Positions 12,339 through 14,339 of a DNA stretch of 14,339 bases are shown here, piece by piece. Source of the stretch: Clostridia bacterium (GTDB lineage: Bacteria; Bacillota_A; Clostridia; Christensenellales; Aristaeellaceae); NCBI GenBank assembly GCA_900754775.1, contig CAAEDZ010000369.1, positions 1 through 14,339 on the forward strand, in the 5' to 3' direction. The position numbers were made by a program, and so were the translations under genes. Position 1 is the first letter of the stretch; every line of letters begins with the position of its first letter. The notes beneath the pieces were generated by a model. It did not search any database, had not been told where the DNA came from, and was given only the letters and a program-made list of their open reading frames with translations.

Positions 12339-14248
12339 TCTTTCACGATTCCCGCGACGCGCGCTTTCGCTTTCCCGAAGGCGCGCGTCCGTTGGGTGAA
12401 ACGGTGCGCCTCTCGGTGCGGGCGGACGGCGCAAGGTCCGCGACCCTGAGGCTGTGGAAGGACGGCCGCGAATGGCGCGTGCCCATGGCGCGCGTCTCTT
12501 CCGACCCCATGCTCTTCCCTGAACACGGCCCCCGGCGCGTGGAGCGGGCGCACGCCATCTCCCCGCGCCCGGGCGAGGACGTGTTCACCTGCGAGGCGGC
12601 GCTGCCGGAGGACGCCGGCAGTTTGTGGTACTACTTCATCCTCGAATACGACGATGGCGACGCGCTGCGCGCCGCGGTGAACGCTTCCGCGCTGGCGGAC
12701 GAGAATTTGCGCGCGCACCCCGTTTCGCCGCTGTATTACGGCGACGCGCGCGACCACTGTTACGGCGCGGGCGAGGTGTACGGCTGCGAGCCGCCGAGCT
12801 ACCAGATCACCGTGTACGACCCCGCGGGCGAGGGCCCGGCGTGGATGCGCGAGGCGACGATGATGCAGATCATGGTCGATCGCTTCCATCGCGCGGGCGA
12901 AAAGGACCAAAAGGACCTCGCGCCGTGGTGCTATTACCACGAAAACTGGTACGACTGGCCCGACCTCAACCTGGAACTGGACGCGCAGGAACATTCCGCC
13001 AACGACTTTTTCGGCGGCGATCTGCGCGGCATCGAGGAAAAGCTGCCCTACATCGAGAGTTTGGGCGTGACGGTTTTGTACCTGAACCCCATCTTCCGCT
13101 CGCCCTCGAACCACAAGTACGACACCGGCAACTATTTGCAGGTGGACCCCTCCTTCGGCACGGAGGCAGATTTGCGCTCGTTGTGCGCGGCGGCGAAGAA
13201 GCGCGGCATCCGCGTGATCCTCGACGGCGTGTTTTCCCACACGGGGGCGGACAGCGTCTACTTCAACAAATACGGCACCTACGGCGAGGGCGTGGGCGCG
13301 TATCGCGATGAAAAGAGTCCCTACCGCGCCTGGTACCGCTTCCGCCAGTGGCCAAAGGACTACGACTGCTGGTGGGGATTTACGACGTTGCCCAACGTCA
13401 ACGAGATGGAAAAGAGCTACCGCGCCTTCATCAACGGCGAAGACGGCGTGGCCGCGCACTGGATCAAGGCCGGCACCTCCGGCTGGCGGCTGGACGTGGC
13501 GGACGAGTTGCCGATGCCCTTTCTGCGCGAACTGCGCCGCCGCGTGAAGGCGACGGACGCGGAGGCGACGCTGCTGGGCGAGGTCTGGGAAGACCCGACC
13601 AACAAGATCGCCTACGGCGAGGCGCGCTGTTACTGCGCCGGAGACACGCTCGACAGCGTGATGAACTACCCCCTGCGCGAGGCGGTGCTGGCGTTTTTCA
13701 CCTTCAGGATCGACGCCTACGCCCTCGTGCGGCGCATCGAGGCCATGCGCGAGAGCATGCCGCCCTCGTTCTTCTATTCGCTGATGAACCTGCTGGGCAG
13801 CCACGACAAGCCGCGCGCCATCAATGTGCTGGCCGACTGCGGCAACATGCAGCCCGAGCGGCGCTACCGTTTCCCGCTGGAGTTGACGAAGGAGCAGTAC
13901 GAGCGCGGCAAGCGCCGCCTGATCGCCGCGTGGACGCTGATCTGCGCCCTGCCGGGCATGCCCTGCATCTACTACGGCGACGAGGCCGGGCTGACCGGCA
14001 TGGCCGACCCCTTCTGCCGCAAGACCTTCCCCTGGGGCCGCGAGGACGAGGAATTGACGGAAAAAATGCGCGAGCAGTCGCTCAAGCGCCGCAACTCCCC
14101 CGCCCTGCGCACGGGCGATATGCGCATCTACGCCGAGAGCGCCGACGCGCTGGTGGTGGAGCGCTTCATCGAACACGGACAGGACGTGTTCGGCAACAGC
14201 GCCAAGGACGAGCGCGTGCGCGTGCGCGTCGACCGCAAGGGGCTGTAA
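12335..14248 (+). CDS. GH13 alpha-amylase family enzyme (neopullulanase/cyclomaltodextrinase-like)
   Basis: This 637-aa cytoplasmic enzyme hydrolyses alpha-glucosidic bonds in maltodextrins or branched chains. Residues 1 to about 160 form a beta-rich N-terminal domain like CBM34, ending in YQITVYDPAGEGPAWM. The (beta/alpha)8 barrel follows. Region I is VILDGVFSHTG, preceded by YLNPIFRSPSNHKYDT. Region II is GWRLDVADE with nucleophile D387. Region III is LLGEVWED with acid/base E416. Region IV is LLGSHDKPR with D491. The region GMPCIYYGDEAGLTG is typical of the barrel end. No signal peptide is present. The C-terminal beta domain is short (roughly the last 55 residues), and the protein stops at DERVRVRVDRKGL. 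GTG 12335 overlaps the glgP TGA (GTGA), with only a weak ribosome binding site, indicating coupling. Exact specificity (neopullulanase, cyclomaltodextrinase or alpha-glucosidase) is inferred. Confidence 0.92.
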   Translation: MIFHDSRDARFRFPEGARPLGETVRLSVRADGARSATLRLWKDGREWRVPMARVSSDPMLFPEHGPRRVERAHAISPRPGEDVFTCEAALPEDAGSLWYYFILEYDDGDALRAAVNASALADENLRAHPVSPLYYGDARDHCYGAGEVYGCEPPSYQITVYDPAGEGPAWMREATMMQIMVDRFHRAGEKDQKDLAPWCYYHENWYDWPDLNLELDAQEHSANDFFGGDLRGIEEKLPYIESLGVTVLYLNPIFRSPSNHKYDTGNYLQVDPSFGTEADLRSLCAAAKKRGIRVILDGVFSHTGADSVYFNKYGTYGEGVGAYRDEKSPYRAWYRFRQWPKDYDCWWGFTTLPNVNEMEKSYRAFINGEDGVAAHWIKAGTSGWRLDVADELPMPFLRELRRRVKATDAEATLLGEVWEDPTNKIAYGEARCYCAGDTLDSVMNYPLREAVLAFFTFRIDAYALVRRIEAMRESMPPSFFYSLMNLLGSHDKPRAINVLADCGNMQPERRYRFPLELTKEQYERGKRRLIAAWTLICALPGMPCIYYGDEAGLTGMADPFCRKTFPWGREDEELTEKMREQSLKRRNSPALRTGDMRIYAESADALVVERFIEHGQDVFGNSAKDERVRVRVDRKGL

Positions 14249-14339
14249 GAGACTTGTCAACAGACTGTCAGAGCGATGAGAAAGCCCGCAAGCAAGGAAA
14301 TTGTGCCAGCGGCAAAATTTGTCGCCAAGGGCGACTGGA
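14249..14339. other. Terminal 91 bp: AT-richer segment with short repeats and a hairpin
   Basis: The composition changes after the GH13 stop. The segment has TGTCA repeated directly 11 bp apart (14256-14260 and 14267-14271). A perfect 6-bp stem GTCGCC-AAG-GGCGAC (14321-14335) lies at the edge, preceded by a small GCC-AGC-GGC hairpin. One plus-strand frame stays open to the edge from ATG 14275, without a ribosome binding site. It may be an intergenic repeat, the end of a small mobile element, or part of a terminator. Confidence 0.3.

Noticed and set aside
9852..12434. 860-codon minus-strand frame opposite glgP
   Set aside because: The product is a Val/His/Asp-rich shadow of the glgP codons. 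glgP carries all GT35 signatures.
12149..14260. 703-codon minus-strand frame opposite the GH13 gene
   Set aside because: It is an antisense shadow. The GH13 catalytic regions are on the plus strand.

Overview
The window looks like a chromosomal segment from a GC-rich, spore-forming anaerobic Firmicute (class Clostridia, possibly a gut lineage such as Oscillospirales or Christensenellales; the lineage is inferred). The reasons are an intact sporulation sigma factor SigK with its pro-sequence, a GerW/YtfJ sporulation protein paired with a DUF2953 (YtfI-type) protein, a PF06541 membrane protein typical of Clostridia, strong GGAGG-type ribosome binding sites, and near-consensus vegetative promoters. 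No tRNA, rRNA, CRISPR array or clear transposase gene is visible.

Left part (1-2552). A partial NAD(P)-dependent beta-hydroxyacid dehydrogenase runs off the left edge on the minus strand. It is divergent from a PF06541 membrane protein (474-1205) with a clear promoter. Next comes 357 bp without a convincing gene (1206-1562). This stretch holds a promoter with a 16-bp dyad at its expected transcription start and a strongly foldable GC-rich segment, so it may be a regulated RNA or the relic of a lost transcription unit. A divergent DprA/Smf homologue (minus) has its own promoter and terminator.

Sporulation block (2616-4359, all minus). The order of transcription is DUF2953 (ytfI-like), gerW/ytfJ (overlapping by 20 bp), then sigK.

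Middle (4488-8362). A 12-helix MFS transporter is followed by an operon-like pair of cell-envelope genes on the plus strand: a LytR-CpsA-Psr ligase and a YdcF/DUF218 membrane protein. This pair converges, across a near-perfect 20-bp bidirectional terminator hairpin, on a minus-strand pair consisting of a small coiled-coil protein of unknown function and a UPF0303 heme-degrading-domain protein.

Right part (8472-14339). An AspB-type aminotransferase (minus, with terminator) is divergent from a glycogen/maltodextrin breakdown operon. That operon is glycogen phosphorylase (glgP) coupled by a 4-bp GTGA overlap to a GH13 neopullulanase-like enzyme. Phosphorylase would release glucose-1-phosphate from chain ends, and the GH13 enzyme would handle branches or short dextrins. 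The GH13 protein has an unusually short C-terminal domain. The last 90 bp after it are AT-richer, with short repeats and a hairpin that is cut by the window edge.

Most of the window is ordinary core chromosome. The items most worth a second look are the orphan promoter-operator with its structured segment at 1250-1538, the divergent CxxC-bearing DprA homologue, and the coiled-coil/UPF0303 pair.
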